Numbered from the stretch's first letter, positions 17,894-28,928 are shown. The stretch is DNA of 48,155 bases from Burkholderiaceae bacterium (GCA_947472645.1 CANJBQ010000022.1:1-48155), one strand, 5' to 3'. Notes: generated from the sequence alone by a model not told the origin. A program made the numbers and translations.

Positions 17894-19090
17894 CTATAAA
17901 ACAGCTGCGATTGACTTGGCTACATGACCTACATTCTTTGTATTGAGCGAAGCAACGCAGATTCGGCCGGTACTAACGGCATAAACACCGTGGTCAGCGA
18001 TTAAATGGTCAACTTGATCTTTTGATAGACCTGTGTAGGAAAACATTCCTCGTTGTTGGGCTATAAAAGAAAAATCTTTCTGAGCTCCAGCCGCTTTGAG
18101 CTCAGAGATGAGTTGATCACGCATTTGTTTAATACGATCTCGCATGTGGGAAAGTTCTTCTTCCCACATCGTGCGTAGTTCATTTGAGTTAAGAACTGCC
18201 GAAACTATAGCTCCACCATGGGTAGGAGGATTGGAATAGTTCGTTCGTATGACACGTTTAACTTGTGAAGCAACCCGCAGTGTTTCATCAGCATTTTGAG
18301 TCACAATGGTCAATGCCCCAACTCGCTCACCATAGAGGGAGAAAGACTTAGAGAAGGAGCTTGAAATAAAGAAAGACAAACCAGAATCTGCAAAAAGTCG
18401 AACGGCGATACCGTCTTCGAAAATACCCTCTGCAAAACCTTGGTAGGCCATATCTAAGAATGGGATGAGGCCTTTATTGCGGCAGATTTCGACAATGGCT
18501 TTCCACTGTTCTGTCGTCATGTCTGCCCCGGTCGGATTATGGCAACAGGCGTGTAAAACGATGACGCTATCTTCTGCTAATGTATTTAAATAGGCAGTCA
18601 TGGCGGTAAAGTTAACGCCACGTGTTTGAGGGTCATAGTAGGGGTAATTGATCACTGAAAAGCCAGCACCTTCGAATAGTCCTCGGTGATTTTCCCAACT
18701 AGGATCACTAATAAATACTTCAGCGTGAGGCTTCAATCGTTTGATAAAATCGGCACCAATTTTTAAAGCTCCTGTGCCACCGAGCCCCTCAAAAGTAGCC
18801 GCTCGTTTATTGGCAACTATCGCAGTATCCTTTCCAAAAAGCAAGGTTTGCACTGCACTATTGTAGGTAGCAATACCTTCAATAGGGAGGTAACCCCGCG
18901 ATTTAGGATTTTCTAAGATCTGTTTTTCTGCGATTTGTACGGCGCCAAGTAATGGAATTTTTCCTTCTTCCGTGAAATAAACACCAACTCCTAAGTTCAC
19001 CTTAGTGGGTCTTGTATCCGCATTAAATGTTTCATAAAGACCTAGAATTGGATCACGAGGGGCGAGTTCAACAGAAGAAAAAAGAGTCAT
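17894..19090 (-). CDS. Aromatic amino acid / aspartate aminotransferase (class I)
   Basis: 398 aa, typical of the AspC/TyrB group. The PLP lysine is Lys248 in SSSFSKSFSLYGERVG. Asn185 (HNPTG), Asp213 and Tyr216 (FLDMAYQGF) contact the cofactor, and an Arg follows at 256. It moves amino groups between glutamate and aromatic or aspartate keto acids in the cytoplasm. AspC and TyrB cannot be separated with certainty by eye; TyrB-like is usual for this length and for Burkholderiales. It is divergent from uvrB across 161 bp. Confidence 0.9.
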   Translation of the reverse strand: MTLFSSVELAPRDPILGLYETFNADTRPTKVNLGVGVYFTEEGKIPLLGAVQIAEKQILENPKSRGYLPIEGIATYNSAVQTLLFGKDTAIVANKRAATFEGLGGTGALKIGADFIKRLKPHAEVFISDPSWENHRGLFEGAGFSVINYPYYDPQTRGVNFTAMTAYLNTLAEDSVIVLHACCHNPTGADMTTEQWKAIVEICRNKGLIPFLDMAYQGFAEGIFEDGIAVRLFADSGLSFFISSSFSKSFSLYGERVGALTIVTQNADETLRVASQVKRVIRTNYSNPPTHGGAIVSAVLNSNELRTMWEEELSHMRDRIKQMRDQLISELKAAGAQKDFSFIAQQRGMFSYTGLSKDQVDHLIADHGVYAVSTGRICVASLNTKNVGHVAKSIAAVL

Positions 19091-19251
19091 AAGTAGAAAT
19101 TTCAGTTTAAAAAGATAGAGATGACAAATTGTAAGCCAATGTTAAATAGAAGTGGTCTTCATGAAAGAGGTATTACAAATCAAAAATATAAAAAAACTGC
19201 AATAATCTAACGTTGTGACAATAATATCCATTGTATTTTAAACAAACTTGA

Positions 19252-21372
19252 ATGGCATCTAGACAATCCAAAGGTAAATCCGGTAAATCAGAACGAGCAG
19301 CCCCGATCGCTGCTCCGACACTTGATGAGTCGAAATTTATCGAGTTTCCAAATTCACCCTATCATTTATATCAACCTTTTTTACCTGCGGGCGACCAACC
19401 TGCAGCGATTGAGTCGTTGATTGAAGGTGTTGATGACGGGTTATCTTTTCAAACCCTGCTTGGTGTCACTGGTTCTGGTAAGACTTACACGATGGCCAAT
19501 GTTATTGCTAGAGAGGGGCGTCCGGCTATTATTTTTGCGCCTAATAAAACTTTAGCCGCACAACTCTATAGTGAGTTTCGAGAATTTTTCCCACGAAATG
19601 CTGTGGAATACTTCGTGAGTTATTACGATTACTATCAGCCTGAGGCTTATGTTCCAACCCGTGACTTATTTATCGAAAAGGATTCTTCGATTAATGAGCA
19701 TATTGAACAAATGCGATTATCAGCTACAAAAAGCTTATTAGAGCGTCGAGATGTAATTATTGTCGCCAGTGTTTCAGCTATTTACGGTATTGGTAATCCT
19801 GGGGATTATCACAAGATGGTTTTGACCTTGCGTCAAGGTGACAAGATGTCCCAAACTGATGCGGTCAAGCGTCTTGTGGCGATGCAGTATGAGCGAAATG
19901 ATATGGATTTTTCTAGAGGAACCTTTCGTGTTCGTGGTGACACCATTGATATTTTCCCTGCTGAGCACAATGAGCTTGCAGTTAGATTGGAGTTATTTGA
20001 TGATCAGATTGATACTTTGCAGTTCTTTGATCCTCTGACTGGAAAAATTAAACAAAAGATAGCTCGTTTTACAGTGTATCCAGGATCACATTATGTGACT
20101 CCGCGAGAGACGGTCTTGCGCGCGCTAGAGGATATCAAAGTCGAATTGAGGGAGCGCTTAGCGGAACTTTTGTCGCAAAATAAATTGGTGGAAGCGCAAC
20201 GATTAGAGCAGCGTACGCGCTTTGATATTGAGATGCTGGCTGAACTGGGATTTTGCAAAGGGATTGAAAATTACTCAAGACACTTATCGGGGGGCAAGCC
20301 TGGCGAAGCGCCACCGACATTAATTGATTACCTCCCTCAAGATGCATTAATGTTTTTAGATGAGTCGCATGTTCTGATTGGTCAATTTAATGGGATGTAT
20401 AACGGTGATCGTGCCCGTAAGGTGACTCTAGTTGATTTTGGGTTTCGTTTGCCTTCTGCCTTAGACAATCGCCCCCTCAAATTTAATGAATTTGAATCAA
20501 AAATGCGCCAAACAGTTTTTGTCAGTGCAACACCCGCTGATTATGAGAAAAATAAAACGGGCAAGATTGTCGAGCAGGTTGTGAGACCGACTGGACTTGT
20601 TGATCCGGAGATACAAGTTTTACCCGCGTCGACTCAAGTTGATGATTTACTCGATCAAATTAAACTAAGGGTCGACAAACAGGAACGTGTATTGGTGACC
20701 GTTCTTACAAAACGTATGGCTGAACAATTGACTGATTTTTTATCGGATAACGGTGTCAAGGTACGTTATGTTCACTCCGATATTGATACGGTAGAGCGGG
20801 TCGAGATTATTCGAGATTTACGATTAGGCATGTTTGACGTTCTGGTAGGAATTAATTTACTTCGCGAGGGCTTAGATATCCCTGAAGTCTCATTAGTTGC
20901 CATTTTGGATGCTGATAAGGAAGGATTTTTACGTTCCGAGCGAAGTTTGATTCAGACCATTGGCCGAGCAGCACGTAATTTAAACGGAAAAGCCATTCTT
21001 TATGCAGACCGAGTGACTGAGTCCATGCGTAAAGCCATCGCCGAAACTGATCGTCGAAGAACAAAACAAACTACTTTTAATCAATTAAATGGCATAACGC
21101 CAGTAGGGGTAAAGAAGCGGATTAAAGACATCATTGATGGTGTTTATGATGTGGATGATGAAAAAGCAAACTGGCAATCACAAAAAGAAAAAGCCAAATA
21201 TGAAGACATGAATGAACGCGATTTAGCTAAGGAAATTAAGCGTTTAGAGAAAGAAATGGTGGATTTTGCACGAAACTTAGAATTTGAAAATGCAGCGTCG
21301 ACCAGAGATCGTTTGTCTAAAGTTCGTGCGATGGCGTTTGGCGCGTTGACCCCAGACAATCCTCTTATTTAG
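19252..21372 (+). CDS. uvrB: Excinuclease ABC subunit B
   Basis: 706 aa, about 33 longer at the N-terminus than E. coli UvrB, with a Lys/Ser/Ala-rich extension before the conserved [13 protein letters not shown]. Walker A GVTGSGKT is at 71-78 and the DNA-wedging beta-hairpin [12 protein letters not shown] at 124-135. DEAD-like DESH, helicase motif [11 protein letters not shown] and the C-terminal UVR domain that binds UvrC are present. UvrB verifies lesions in nucleotide-excision repair. It starts at ATG 19252, since no conserved sequence lies upstream. No LexA box was found in the 161 bp before it. Confidence 0.97.
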   Translation: MASRQSKGKSGKSERAAPIAAPTLDESKFIEFPNSPYHLYQPFLPAGDQPAAIESLIEGVDDGLSFQTLLGVTGSGKTYTMANVIAREGRPAIIFAPNKTLAAQLYSEFREFFPRNAVEYFVSYYDYYQPEAYVPTRDLFIEKDSSINEHIEQMRLSATKSLLERRDVIIVASVSAIYGIGNPGDYHKMVLTLRQGDKMSQTDAVKRLVAMQYERNDMDFSRGTFRVRGDTIDIFPAEHNELAVRLELFDDQIDTLQFFDPLTGKIKQKIARFTVYPGSHYVTPRETVLRALEDIKVELRERLAELLSQNKLVEAQRLEQRTRFDIEMLAELGFCKGIENYSRHLSGGKPGEAPPTLIDYLPQDALMFLDESHVLIGQFNGMYNGDRARKVTLVDFGFRLPSALDNRPLKFNEFESKMRQTVFVSATPADYEKNKTGKIVEQVVRPTGLVDPEIQVLPASTQVDDLLDQIKLRVDKQERVLVTVLTKRMAEQLTDFLSDNGVKVRYVHSDIDTVERVEIIRDLRLGMFDVLVGINLLREGLDIPEVSLVAILDADKEGFLRSERSLIQTIGRAARNLNGKAILYADRVTESMRKAIAETDRRRTKQTTFNQLNGITPVGVKKRIKDIIDGVYDVDDEKANWQSQKEKAKYEDMNERDLAKEIKRLEKEMVDFARNLEFENAASTRDRLSKVRAMAFGALTPDNPLI

Positions 21373-21400
21373 TCCACTACCTATAACTCGAGTTTTTGTT

Positions 21401-21425
21401 ATACTTGAGTTAATCTGTCAGGTAT
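21401..21425 (+). promoter_or_regulatory. IscR type-1 operator in the iscR promoter
   Basis: The 25 bp from ATACTTGA through GTCAGGTAT match the E. coli type-1 IscR consensus at 22 of 25 positions by hand alignment; mismatches are at 9, 11 and 16. A second dyad, TGTCAGGTAT / ATACCTAACA (21416-21440), overlaps its right half and may create another half-site. The position, about 85-105 nt before iscR, fits autorepression by holo-IscR. Confidence 0.75.
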
Positions 21426-21507
21426 TACCCATACCTAACAGAGACATTTAGAGGTCCCAGAAACCAATCTGGATTGTAACTAAATTATTGATAGATAAGA
21501 GTAAATT

Positions 21508-22092
21508 ATGAGATTAACTACAAAAGGTCGTTTTGCAGTAACCGCAATGATAGATTTGGCGATGCGCCAATCTGAAGGTCCAGTCACATTAGCTGGAATC
21601 AGTAAAAGACAAAAAATTTCTTTGTCTTACCTAGAGCAATTGTTTGGTAAGTTGCGTCGGGTTCAGATTGTTGAAAGTACGCGCGGACCAGGTGGTGGAT
21701 ACACTCTCAGTCGTGATGGAAGTACGATTACAGTCGCAGACATTATCACTGCTGTTGATGAGCCTATTGACGCAACTCAATGCGGAGGTAAAGGGAATTG
21801 TCTCGGCCCTGATGAGGAAAATAGTCAGTGCATGACACATGACTTATGGTCCAACTTAAACAAAAAGATGGTGGAATATTTGCAGTCTGTCACCTTAAAG
21901 GATTTGGTTCTTGAGCAACAGAACCGCAATGTTTCGGTTTTATCACCTTTTATTAACAAAAATAAACCAGCTCAAGTAGTACCCATGAAAAATAATGCAT
22001 TAAATGTCGTAGATGCAAAAGCGACTAAAAAAGAGATAGTGCCGAAACGTTTTATTGTTAATTCGGTATTTAATCTGGCTCAACAAAATTAA
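21508..22092 (+). CDS. iscR: Fe-S cluster-sensing regulator IscR
   Basis: 194 aa Rrf2-family regulator starting MRLTTKGRFAVTAMIDLA, with an N-terminal winged helix. The cluster ligands are Cys92, Cys98, Cys108 and His111. E. coli has 92, 98, 104 and 107, so four residues are inserted between the second and third cysteines. A 45-50 residue Lys/Asn/Val-rich tail (about 145-194) goes beyond the usual ~162-residue length. With a 2Fe-2S cluster it represses the isc operon. It is the first gene of iscR-iscS-iscU-iscA-hscB-hscA-fdx, behind an operator at 21401. Confidence 0.95.
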   Translation: MRLTTKGRFAVTAMIDLAMRQSEGPVTLAGISKRQKISLSYLEQLFGKLRRVQIVESTRGPGGGYTLSRDGSTITVADIITAVDEPIDATQCGGKGNCLGPDEENSQCMTHDLWSNLNKKMVEYLQSVTLKDLVLEQQNRNVSVLSPFINKNKPAQVVPMKNNALNVVDAKATKKEIVPKRFIVNSVFNLAQQN

Positions 22093-22110
22093 TGATCTAA
22101 AGAAACTTCT

Positions 22111-23370
22111 ATGAGTAAACATACCACCCCAAAACTCAATCCACTTCCGATGTTTAGTGCTCGACACTTTCCGGTTTACATGGATTATTCCGCAACGACA
22201 CCAGTCGATCCACGCGTGGTTGACAAAATGATTCCGTATTTGCGGGAACAGTTTGGTAATCCTGCGTCACGTTCGCATGCATATGGCTGGGAGGCAGAAG
22301 AGGCTGTTGAAGAAGCGCGTTCCGAAGTCGCAAAACTGGTTGGTGCCGATCCTCGTGAAATCGTTTGGACGAGTGGAGCCACTGAAAGTATTAATCTTGC
22401 TTTAAAAGGTGCTGCCCATTTTTATAAAGACAAGGGTAAGCACATTATGACGCTGAAGACGGAACATAAGGCGACTTTAGATACTTGTCGTGAGCTTGAG
22501 CGTGAAGGTTTTGAAGTTACTTATTTAGATGTTCAAGAAAATGGATTACTTGATCTTGATTATTTTAAAAGTCAGATTCGATCTGACACGATGTTGGTTT
22601 CAATCCTTTATGTGAATAATGAGATTGGCGTGATTCAAGACATCGCTACCATTGGTGAAATTTGTCGTGAGAAGGGCATTATTTATCATGTTGATGCTGC
22701 TCAGGCAACGGGCAAGGTCGCCATTGATCTCGCCAACCTCAAAGTGGACTTAATGAGCTTTTGTGCTCACAAGACCTATGGTCCTAAGGGTGTAGGCGCT
22801 TTATTTGTGAGACGCAAGCCGAGGATTCGTATTGAAGCTCAGATTCATGGCGGCGGTCATGAGCGTGGCATGCGTTCAGGAACACTACCTACCCATCAAA
22901 TTGTTGGTATGGGTGAATCATTTCGGTTGGCTCGCGTAGAGATGGGTACAGAAAATGAACGTATAAGGATGTTGCGTGATCGATTGTGGACTGGGCTATC
23001 AACGATTGAAGAAGTGTATTTAAATGGTGACATGGATCATCGAGTCCCGCATAACTTAAACGTCAGCTTCAACTACGTTGAAGGTGAATCTATGCTGATG
23101 GCTTTGAAAGACGTTGCCATTTCCTCTGGATCAGCTTGCACCTCCGCATCCTTAGAGCCATCATTCGTTCTGCGTGCCCTAGGTCGTAACGATGAGTTAG
23201 CACATAGCTCAATTCGTTTTAGTGTTGGGCGCTTCACTACAATAGAAGAAGTTGATTTCACCGTAGAACTTATTAAAGATAAAATTGCAAAATTAAGAGA
23301 ACTCTCGCCATTGTGGGAGATGTTTAAAGATGGTATTGATTTAAGTACTATTCAATGGGCAGCACACTAA
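22111..23370 (+). CDS. iscS: Cysteine desulfurase IscS
   Basis: 419 aa. PLP lysine is Lys221 ([10 protein letters not shown]), active Cys343 lies in [14 protein letters not shown] and His119 in TEHKA. It transfers sulfur from cysteine to IscU and other acceptors. About 19 residues precede the usual [13 protein letters not shown] start. An internal ATG (residue 14) would shorten this, so the start is slightly uncertain. It lies 18 nt after iscR. Confidence 0.97.
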   Translation: MSKHTTPKLNPLPMFSARHFPVYMDYSATTPVDPRVVDKMIPYLREQFGNPASRSHAYGWEAEEAVEEARSEVAKLVGADPREIVWTSGATESINLALKGAAHFYKDKGKHIMTLKTEHKATLDTCRELEREGFEVTYLDVQENGLLDLDYFKSQIRSDTMLVSILYVNNEIGVIQDIATIGEICREKGIIYHVDAAQATGKVAIDLANLKVDLMSFCAHKTYGPKGVGALFVRRKPRIRIEAQIHGGGHERGMRSGTLPTHQIVGMGESFRLARVEMGTENERIRMLRDRLWTGLSTIEEVYLNGDMDHRVPHNLNVSFNYVEGESMLMALKDVAISSGSACTSASLEPSFVLRALGRNDELAHSSIRFSVGRFTTIEEVDFTVELIKDKIAKLRELSPLWEMFKDGIDLSTIQWAAH

Positions 23371-23390
23371 TCGAACGTTAAGGAAATAAC

Positions 23391-23774
23391 ATGGCTTACA
23401 GCGACAAAGTAGTTGATCATTACGAGAACCCTAGAAACGTTGGATCCTTCGAAAAGGGTGACGAGGCTGTAGGCACAGGGATGGTGGGTGCCCCAGCTTG
23501 TGGTGATGTGATGAAGTTACAAATTCGTGTGAATGAAAATGGCATTATAGAAGATGCAAAATTCAAGACTTATGGTTGTGGATCTGCTATTGCTTCATCT
23601 TCACTGGTGACTGAGTGGGTGAAGGGTAAGACCTTAGATCAAGCCTTGGAGATTAAAAATTCACACATTGCCGAAGAGTTAGCATTACCACCCGTCAAGA
23701 TTCATTGTTCAATTTTGGCTGAGGATGCTATTAAAGCGGCTGTTAAAGATTACCGCGAGAAACATTCAGTTTAA
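23391..23774 (+). CDS. iscU: Fe-S cluster scaffold IscU
   Basis: 127 aa with the three scaffold cysteines Cys37 (APACGD), Cys63 (YGCGSA) and Cys106 (KIHCSI), Asp39, and the HscA-binding LPPVK motif at 99-103. These are exactly the E. coli positions. It assembles 2Fe-2S/4Fe-4S clusters from IscS-derived sulfur. AAGGAAAT precedes the ATG. Confidence 0.98.
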   Translation: MAYSDKVVDHYENPRNVGSFEKGDEAVGTGMVGAPACGDVMKLQIRVNENGIIEDAKFKTYGCGSAIASSSLVTEWVKGKTLDQALEIKNSHIAEELALPPVKIHCSILAEDAIKAAVKDYREKHSV

Positions 23775-23791
23775 TCACTGCGAGAATACCC

Positions 23792-24115
23792 ATGGCAATT
23801 AGTCTGACAGAAAAAGCAGCAAAGCATGTGAATCGAAATCTTGAAAAAAGAGGTAAGGGAGTCGGCCTTCGTCTTGGTGTTCGAACAACGGGCTGCTCGG
23901 GTCTAGCATATGAGCTGGAATATGTAGATAGTCCACTCCCCGAAGATCAGGTCTTTGAGTCTCAAGGGATTAAAGTATTTGTTGATCCGAAGAGCTTACC
24001 TTATATTGATGGGACGGAGTTAGACTTTGCTCGAGAAGGTTTAAATGAAGGGTTTAAGTTTCAAAACCCCAACGTGAAGGATGAGTGTGGGTGTGGTGAA
24101 TCTTTCAGGATCTAA
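23792..24115 (+). CDS. iscA: A-type Fe-S carrier IscA
   Basis: 107 aa with Cys35 (TTGCSG), Cys99 and Cys101 (DECGCGESF), the three iron/cluster ligands of A-type carriers. It passes clusters or iron from IscU to target proteins. Its 3' end overlaps the start region of hscB. Confidence 0.97.
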   Translation: MAISLTEKAAKHVNRNLEKRGKGVGLRLGVRTTGCSGLAYELEYVDSPLPEDQVFESQGIKVFVDPKSLPYIDGTELDFAREGLNEGFKFQNPNVKDECGCGESFRI

Positions 24116-24632
24116 GAACGGTTTTGCGGATTATTTCGAGTTTTTTAATCTTCCTAGGCAATTCAAGATTGATCGTCAATTACTCGATCAATCCTATTTA
24201 AAAGTTCAGCAAGAAGTTCACCCAGATAAACATGTCAGTGCAGCTGATTCTGAAAAACGGCAGTCATTGCAAATTGCTACTTATGCCAATACTGCCTATC
24301 AAACTCTAAAACAGTCCCTTAAACGGGGCTTTTATTTATGTGAGTTAGCGGGTTTAGATCCTCAGTTAGAAACAAATACATCGATGCCAAGGAATTTCTT
24401 GATGCAACAAATGGAGTTGCGTGAGGCGATGGATGATGCCAAACAAGATGCGACCGCATTGAGTGAATTACAGGATCAGGTACAGAGTCAATTGCGAACA
24501 CTCATTGTTACAATTGGGGAACAATTTGATCAACAACAAAACCCCAACTTAGCTTTAGAAAACTTACGAGCCGCACTATTTTTAGAGCGATTCGTGGAAG
24601 AGTTGGACTATCGTATTTCAGACCTCACTTAA
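24081..24632 (+). CDS. hscB: Co-chaperone HscB (Hsc20)
   Basis: 183 aa when counted from ATG 24081, with a J-domain HPD motif at 47-49 (QEVHPDKH) and the C-terminal IscU-binding helical domain. It brings IscU to HscA and stimulates ATP hydrolysis. The start is uncertain: ATG 24081 has AAGG directly against it, whereas GTG 24087 has the same AAGG at a better 6-nt spacing. GTG 24093 and 24096 are also in frame. All overlap the end of iscA. Confidence 0.93.
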   Translation: MSVGVVNLSGSKNGFADYFEFFNLPRQFKIDRQLLDQSYLKVQQEVHPDKHVSAADSEKRQSLQIATYANTAYQTLKQSLKRGFYLCELAGLDPQLETNTSMPRNFLMQQMELREAMDDAKQDATALSELQDQVQSQLRTLIVTIGEQFDQQQNPNLALENLRAALFLERFVEELDYRISDLT

Positions 24633-24634
24633 TT

Positions 24635-26503
24635 ATGGCCTTATTACAAATCGCAGAACCTGGGCAATCACGCAACCCGCACGAAAGGCGCATTGCCATT
24701 GGTATTGATTTAGGAACGACGAATTCACTCGTAGCGAGTATGAAAAATGCCATCCCTGAGGTATTAAAAAGTGAAGCAGGCCATACCATGCTGCCATCAG
24801 TAGTACGTTATTTGCCAAATGGAAAGACTCAGGCAGGATATGAAGCTTTAGCTCAGGCTGTGATGGATCCAAAGAATACGATTATTTCTGTCAAACGTTT
24901 TATGGGGCGTGGATTAAAAGATATCGCGAATACGACTAATCTGCCCTATGATTTTATTGATACTCCTGGGATGTTAAAAATTCAAACTGCGCAGGGAGAA
25001 AAAAGTCCTGTTGAAGTTTCTGCAGAAATTCTTGCAAGGTTGAGACAACTCGCAGAAGATTCATACTCAGATGATATTGAAGGCGCTGTCATCACCGTAC
25101 CTGCATATTTTGATGATGCCCAGCGTCAAGCTACAAAAGATGCCGCGCAATTGGCGGGTATTAATGTTTTGAGGCTCTTGAATGAGCCAACCGCAGCAGC
25201 GCTTGCTTACGGACTAGATCATGGCTCTGAAGGTATTTATGCTATTTTTGATCTTGGCGGCGGCACCTTTGATATTTCGATTCTCAGGCTGAGTAAAGGG
25301 GTCTTTGAAGTTTTGTCGACGGGTGGTGATTCCGCCTTAGGTGGTGATGACTTTGATCATGCCCTCATGCAATATGTTTTAAAAGAATCGGGTCAGGCTG
25401 AATTAGCACATACTGATCAACGTTCCCTTCTTCTTAAATGTAGGGATGTTAAAGAAACGTTAAGTACCCATCCTGCAGTTTTATTGGAGTACTCCTTTGC
25501 TAATGGAAAATCAATTCAATTGAGTATTTCTCAAGCAGAGTTTTCCATGATGACCCAAAGTTTAGTTAACAAAGCTTTACTTAGTGTTAAAAAAGCAGTT
25601 CGAGATGCAGATGTTGAATTGGGTGAGATTCAGGGAGTCGTGATGGTGGGGGGTGCAACAAGGATGCCTAATATACAAGAAGCTGTAGCGGCGTACTTTA
25701 AGAAAACCCCTCTTAATGATTTAAATCCTGATGAGGTTGTGGCGCTTGGGGCAGCAAGGCAAGCTGATTTACTAGTTGGTAATAAAAATAAAAATGATGA
25801 GTGGTTATTACTAGATGTCATTCCATTATCTTTAGGTGTTGAGATGATGGGTGGTTTAGTAGAAAAAATTATTCCTCGTAATACGCCAATTCCTGTAGCT
25901 AAAGCGCAAGACTTTACAACCTTTAAAGATGGTCAAACTGCCATGGCGATTCATGTTTTACAAGGTGAGCGTGAGTTGGCCCAAGATTGTCGATCACTGG
26001 CTAAGTTTGAACTTCGTGGTATACCTCCCATGGTTGCAGGTGCTGCAAGAATTCGGGTTACTTATCAAGTGGATGCTGATGGGCTTTTATCGGTATCCGC
26101 TAGAGAAGAAAAGTCGGGTGTGAATACGTCCATTGAAGTCAAGCCGACTTATGGTCTTGCTGATGGTGATATTGCTAGAATGCTTACGGAAGGTTTTCAG
26201 AGTGCTGCAGAGGATATGCAAGCAAGAGCTTTACGTGAAGAGCAAGTAGAAGCATTACGTCTGATTGATGCTGTGACCAATTCATTAATCGTTGATAAAG
26301 ATTTACTCAACTCTGAAGAGTTGAGTCTGATTCAAACGCAACTCGATGCTTTACAACAATTACATACTTACTGCATCAATGTAGACGATTTAAGGCGAGG
26401 TATCGAGGCTTTATCTGAAGTAACTGAAGAATTTGCCGCCCGACGAATGAACTCTAATATCCGTCGAGCTTTAACTGGAAAAAACCTCTCTGAAATTGAA
26501 TGA
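24635..26503 (+). CDS. hscA: Fe-S assembly Hsp70 chaperone HscA
   Basis: 622 aa DnaK-family protein. The ATPase domain has [10 protein letters not shown] (22-31), the [11 protein letters not shown] phosphate motif and [11 protein letters not shown]; a substrate-binding domain follows. It releases clusters from IscU using the LPPVK motif. It starts 2 nt after hscB, so translation is coupled. Full length for the family. Confidence 0.97.
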   Translation: MALLQIAEPGQSRNPHERRIAIGIDLGTTNSLVASMKNAIPEVLKSEAGHTMLPSVVRYLPNGKTQAGYEALAQAVMDPKNTIISVKRFMGRGLKDIANTTNLPYDFIDTPGMLKIQTAQGEKSPVEVSAEILARLRQLAEDSYSDDIEGAVITVPAYFDDAQRQATKDAAQLAGINVLRLLNEPTAAALAYGLDHGSEGIYAIFDLGGGTFDISILRLSKGVFEVLSTGGDSALGGDDFDHALMQYVLKESGQAELAHTDQRSLLLKCRDVKETLSTHPAVLLEYSFANGKSIQLSISQAEFSMMTQSLVNKALLSVKKAVRDADVELGEIQGVVMVGGATRMPNIQEAVAAYFKKTPLNDLNPDEVVALGAARQADLLVGNKNKNDEWLLLDVIPLSLGVEMMGGLVEKIIPRNTPIPVAKAQDFTTFKDGQTAMAIHVLQGERELAQDCRSLAKFELRGIPPMVAGAARIRVTYQVDADGLLSVSAREEKSGVNTSIEVKPTYGLADGDIARMLTEGFQSAAEDMQARALREEQVEALRLIDAVTNSLIVDKDLLNSEELSLIQTQLDALQQLHTYCINVDDLRRGIEALSEVTEEFAARRMNSNIRRALTGKNLSEIE

Positions 26504-26515
26504 AAAGAGTACGCT

Positions 26516-26854
26516 ATGACCCAAATTGTAATTTTGCCTAATGAAGAATATTGCCCGGAGGGTTCAGTGATTGATGTACCCGCAGGAACGTCTATATGTG
26601 AGGCTTTGTTAGAAAATGATATACCTATTGAACATGCTTGTGAAATGTCATGTGCATGCACAACATGTCATGTTATCGTTCGAGAAGGATTTAATTCACT
26701 CAATCCTAGTGATGAAAACGAAGATGATTTACTTGATCGTGCTTGGGGGTTAAATCCTAAATCTCGTTTATCTTGCCAAGCGATCGTTGCTCAACAAGAT
26801 TTAGTGATTGAGATACCAAAATATTCGATTAATCACGCTAAAGAAAATCATTAG
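26516..26854 (+). CDS. fdx: ISC-system 2Fe-2S ferredoxin
   Basis: 112 aa adrenodoxin-type ferredoxin with ligands Cys42, Cys48, Cys51 and Cys87 (CEMSCACTTC and LSCQAI), identical in spacing to E. coli Fdx. It supplies electrons for cluster assembly. It is the last isc gene seen; no iscX follows, and the next gene is an unrelated Bug receptor after 71 bp. Confidence 0.96.
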   Translation: MTQIVILPNEEYCPEGSVIDVPAGTSICEALLENDIPIEHACEMSCACTTCHVIVREGFNSLNPSDENEDDLLDRAWGLNPKSRLSCQAIVAQQDLVIEIPKYSINHAKENH

Positions 26855-26925
26855 TATTGTTGTATTTGTTGAGTCAATGATTGATCATGTATTAGAATGT
26901 TCTAACACTTCATAGGAGACAAGAA

Positions 26926-27912
26926 ATGTATACATCATTTCATCGCTTTATTCAATTAAAGTGCCTAATCGTTTTGACAGTGATGTCGATGGGTTTCACC
27001 ACTTCCGCATCTGCTCAGATGGATTGGCCTAAGGCTAAAAATGTCACCATTTACGTGGCTTTTGCTCCTGGAGCTTTTACTGACGTGATTGCTAGAATTG
27101 TGGGTCAAGAGCTTGCCAAGACGACAGGTGGTAATTTTGTTGTAGAAAATAAACCAGGAGCCGGCGGTAACATCGCGACTCAGTACGTCAAAAGGGCACC
27201 TACAGATGGTTACTCAATATTAGTGCACAGTGTGGCTTATGCGGTCAATCCCTCACTCTACCCGAACGCTGGATACGACGCAGTGAAAGATTTTGTTCCG
27301 CTAGCATTAGGCCCACGCACACCAAATATCATTACAGTTAATCCTAAAGTACCCGTCAAGGACTTAAAGGAGTTAGTTGAATTAGCTAAAAAAGAGCCTC
27401 TAAGTTATGCATCATCAGGAATTGGTACGACAACGCATTTATCAATGGAGCGATTAAAAACTGCGGCTAAAATTGATATTACGCATATACCTTATCAACC
27501 AGCTCAGGCTGTCGGTGCAGCTGTGGCGGGACATACTCAAATTTCGTCTACATCAATGCCTCCAGCTGTGCAGCAGATTAAAGCTGGAAATGTCAGAGCG
27601 ATTGCAGTCACAAGTGCAAAGCGTTCTTCTTTATTACCCGATGTGCCATCAGTCACTGAATTTGGATATAAAGATTTTGATGACTACACTTGGGTAGGTT
27701 TTTTTGTGCCGATTGGAACTCCACCAGCATTAGTTGAGCAAATGAATGCTGCGATTAATCGCGCAATGGAAACTCCAGAAGCAAAAGAAAAATTTGTTTT
27801 ACAGGGAATGGAGTCTACACATAATACTTCTGCTCAGTTTGGTAGTTTTTTACGAGACGAAGTTAAAAAATGGGCTGCCGTCGTCGTTAGTTCTGGCGCA
27901 AAGGTTGAATAA
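26926..27912 (+). CDS. Bug/TctC-family periplasmic solute-binding protein (2 of 4)
   Basis: 328 aa. The signal peptide spans residues 1-30, with cleavage near ASA-Q31. The mature domain starts with WPKAKNVTIYVAFAPGAFTD, where the usual PxPPGG is altered to AFAPGAF. AGGAG precedes the ATG. No transporter membrane genes are next to it. It stands alone between fdx and a convergent Bug gene and ends in a shared terminator. It probably binds a carboxylate; the ligand is unknown. Confidence 0.88.
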   Translation: MYTSFHRFIQLKCLIVLTVMSMGFTTSASAQMDWPKAKNVTIYVAFAPGAFTDVIARIVGQELAKTTGGNFVVENKPGAGGNIATQYVKRAPTDGYSILVHSVAYAVNPSLYPNAGYDAVKDFVPLALGPRTPNIITVNPKVPVKDLKELVELAKKEPLSYASSGIGTTTHLSMERLKTAAKIDITHIPYQPAQAVGAAVAGHTQISSTSMPPAVQQIKAGNVRAIAVTSAKRSSLLPDVPSVTEFGYKDFDDYTWVGFFVPIGTPPALVEQMNAAINRAMETPEAKEKFVLQGMESTHNTSAQFGSFLRDEVKKWAAVVVSSGAKVE

Positions 27913-27932
27913 TTCGCTGTAATCATCATGTT

Positions 27933-27963
27933 AAAAAAGGAATTTTGCGACATTCCTTTTTTT
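27933..27963. terminator. Bidirectional terminator between two convergent Bug genes
   Basis: AAAAAAGGAAT (27933-27943), 8-nt loop, ATTCCTTTTTT with trailing T (27952-27963). T-runs lie at both 3' sides, between genes ending at 27912 (plus) and 27972 (minus). Confidence 0.8.
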
Positions 27964-27971
27964 CGAGATGA

Positions 27972-28928
27972 CTACTTCATCATTCCAGCGTTTTTTGCAT
28001 CATCCATTGCTAGGGGAATTTTCTCTTTCATGAATGCGGGTATTTTTTCTAAGGGTATATCAATGAGAACAAATCCTGCATCTTCTAATTTTTTCTTAAT
28101 TGTAGGGTCGGCATTAAGAGTTCCAAAATAATTAGAAAGTTTTTCTTGTATGTCTTTCGGTGTTGATTTAGGCACTGCTACACCTCGATAACCACCATCC
28201 ACCCAATTTAAGCCAAGTTCTTTAAAGGTTGGTACATCTGGTAAAGAGGGATGTCTTTTTTCGGTCGCAATTGCTAAAGTTCTTATTTTCGTTTTTTGTT
28301 GGATGGATAGGGGTAAATAACCCATGGCGCCATCGACATGCATGCCGATTAAGGAAGAGATTAAATCACCGGTACCTTTAAAAGGAACGTAATTCACTTT
28401 AATTCCTGATAGTTTGTTGAGTCGTTCCGTAGCCATATGGTTTGCAGAAAAAGGTGCTGAGCCAGCAATATTTAGCTTTCCCGGATCTTTTTTTGCAGCG
28501 TTAATAAAGTCCTGGTAAGTTTTATAAGGACTATCTACAGAGACCATTAATGCATCTGGAGTGAAGTGATAATAATAAATTGCCTGAATATCGTCGGTTT
28601 TAAATTGTGTCCCATCTTGTAAAGGTTGCAAGATGATGTGAGGAATATTGACGCCTACCACGGTAGTTCCGTCATTTGGATAGCCATTGAGTTGGCTCCA
28701 AGCAAGTGCTCCGCCGGCACCGGATCGATTGATAACAATCATGGGCTGATTATATTTTTGAGCGGAAAGTTCGGCTTGATAGCGAGCCACTAGATCTGAT
28801 TCTCCCGCGGGTGGAAAAGCAATAATATATTGGATTGTTTTTCCGGGAAGAACTTGAGCGTTTACAGCAAAGACGAAGCCCCAAATACTAAAGAGAGCTA
28901 TTTTTAATAAATCGCGGATGATGTTCAT
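27972..28928 (-). CDS. Bug/TctC-family periplasmic solute-binding protein (3 of 4)
   Basis: 318 aa with a signal peptide (cleavage near VNA-Q25) and a mature start GKTIQYIIAFPPAGESD. This is a divergent version of the family motif, with acidic ES in place of GG. It is the last gene of a four-gene minus operon (enol-lactonase-like, amidohydrolase, tartrate/malate-type dehydrogenase, Bug) and overlaps the dehydrogenase stop by 4 nt. It probably recognises the acid handled by those enzymes. Confidence 0.86.
   Translation of the reverse strand: MNIIRDLLKIALFSIWGFVFAVNAQVLPGKTIQYIIAFPPAGESDLVARYQAELSAQKYNQPMIVINRSGAGGALAWSQLNGYPNDGTTVVGVNIPHIILQPLQDGTQFKTDDIQAIYYYHFTPDALMVSVDSPYKTYQDFINAAKKDPGKLNIAGSAPFSANHMATERLNKLSGIKVNYVPFKGTGDLISSLIGMHVDGAMGYLPLSIQQKTKIRTLAIATEKRHPSLPDVPTFKELGLNWVDGGYRGVAVPKSTPKDIQEKLSNYFGTLNADPTIKKKLEDAGFVLIDIPLEKIPAFMKEKIPLAMDDAKNAGMMK

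Noticed and set aside
19091..19251. LexA (SOS) box upstream of uvrB
   Set aside because: No CTGT-N8-ACAG arrangement found; only a weak ACAAT/ATTGT repeat.
21385..21411. uvrB terminator AACTCGAG / CTTGAGTT
   Set aside because: No T-run follows, and the right arm is part of the IscR operator.
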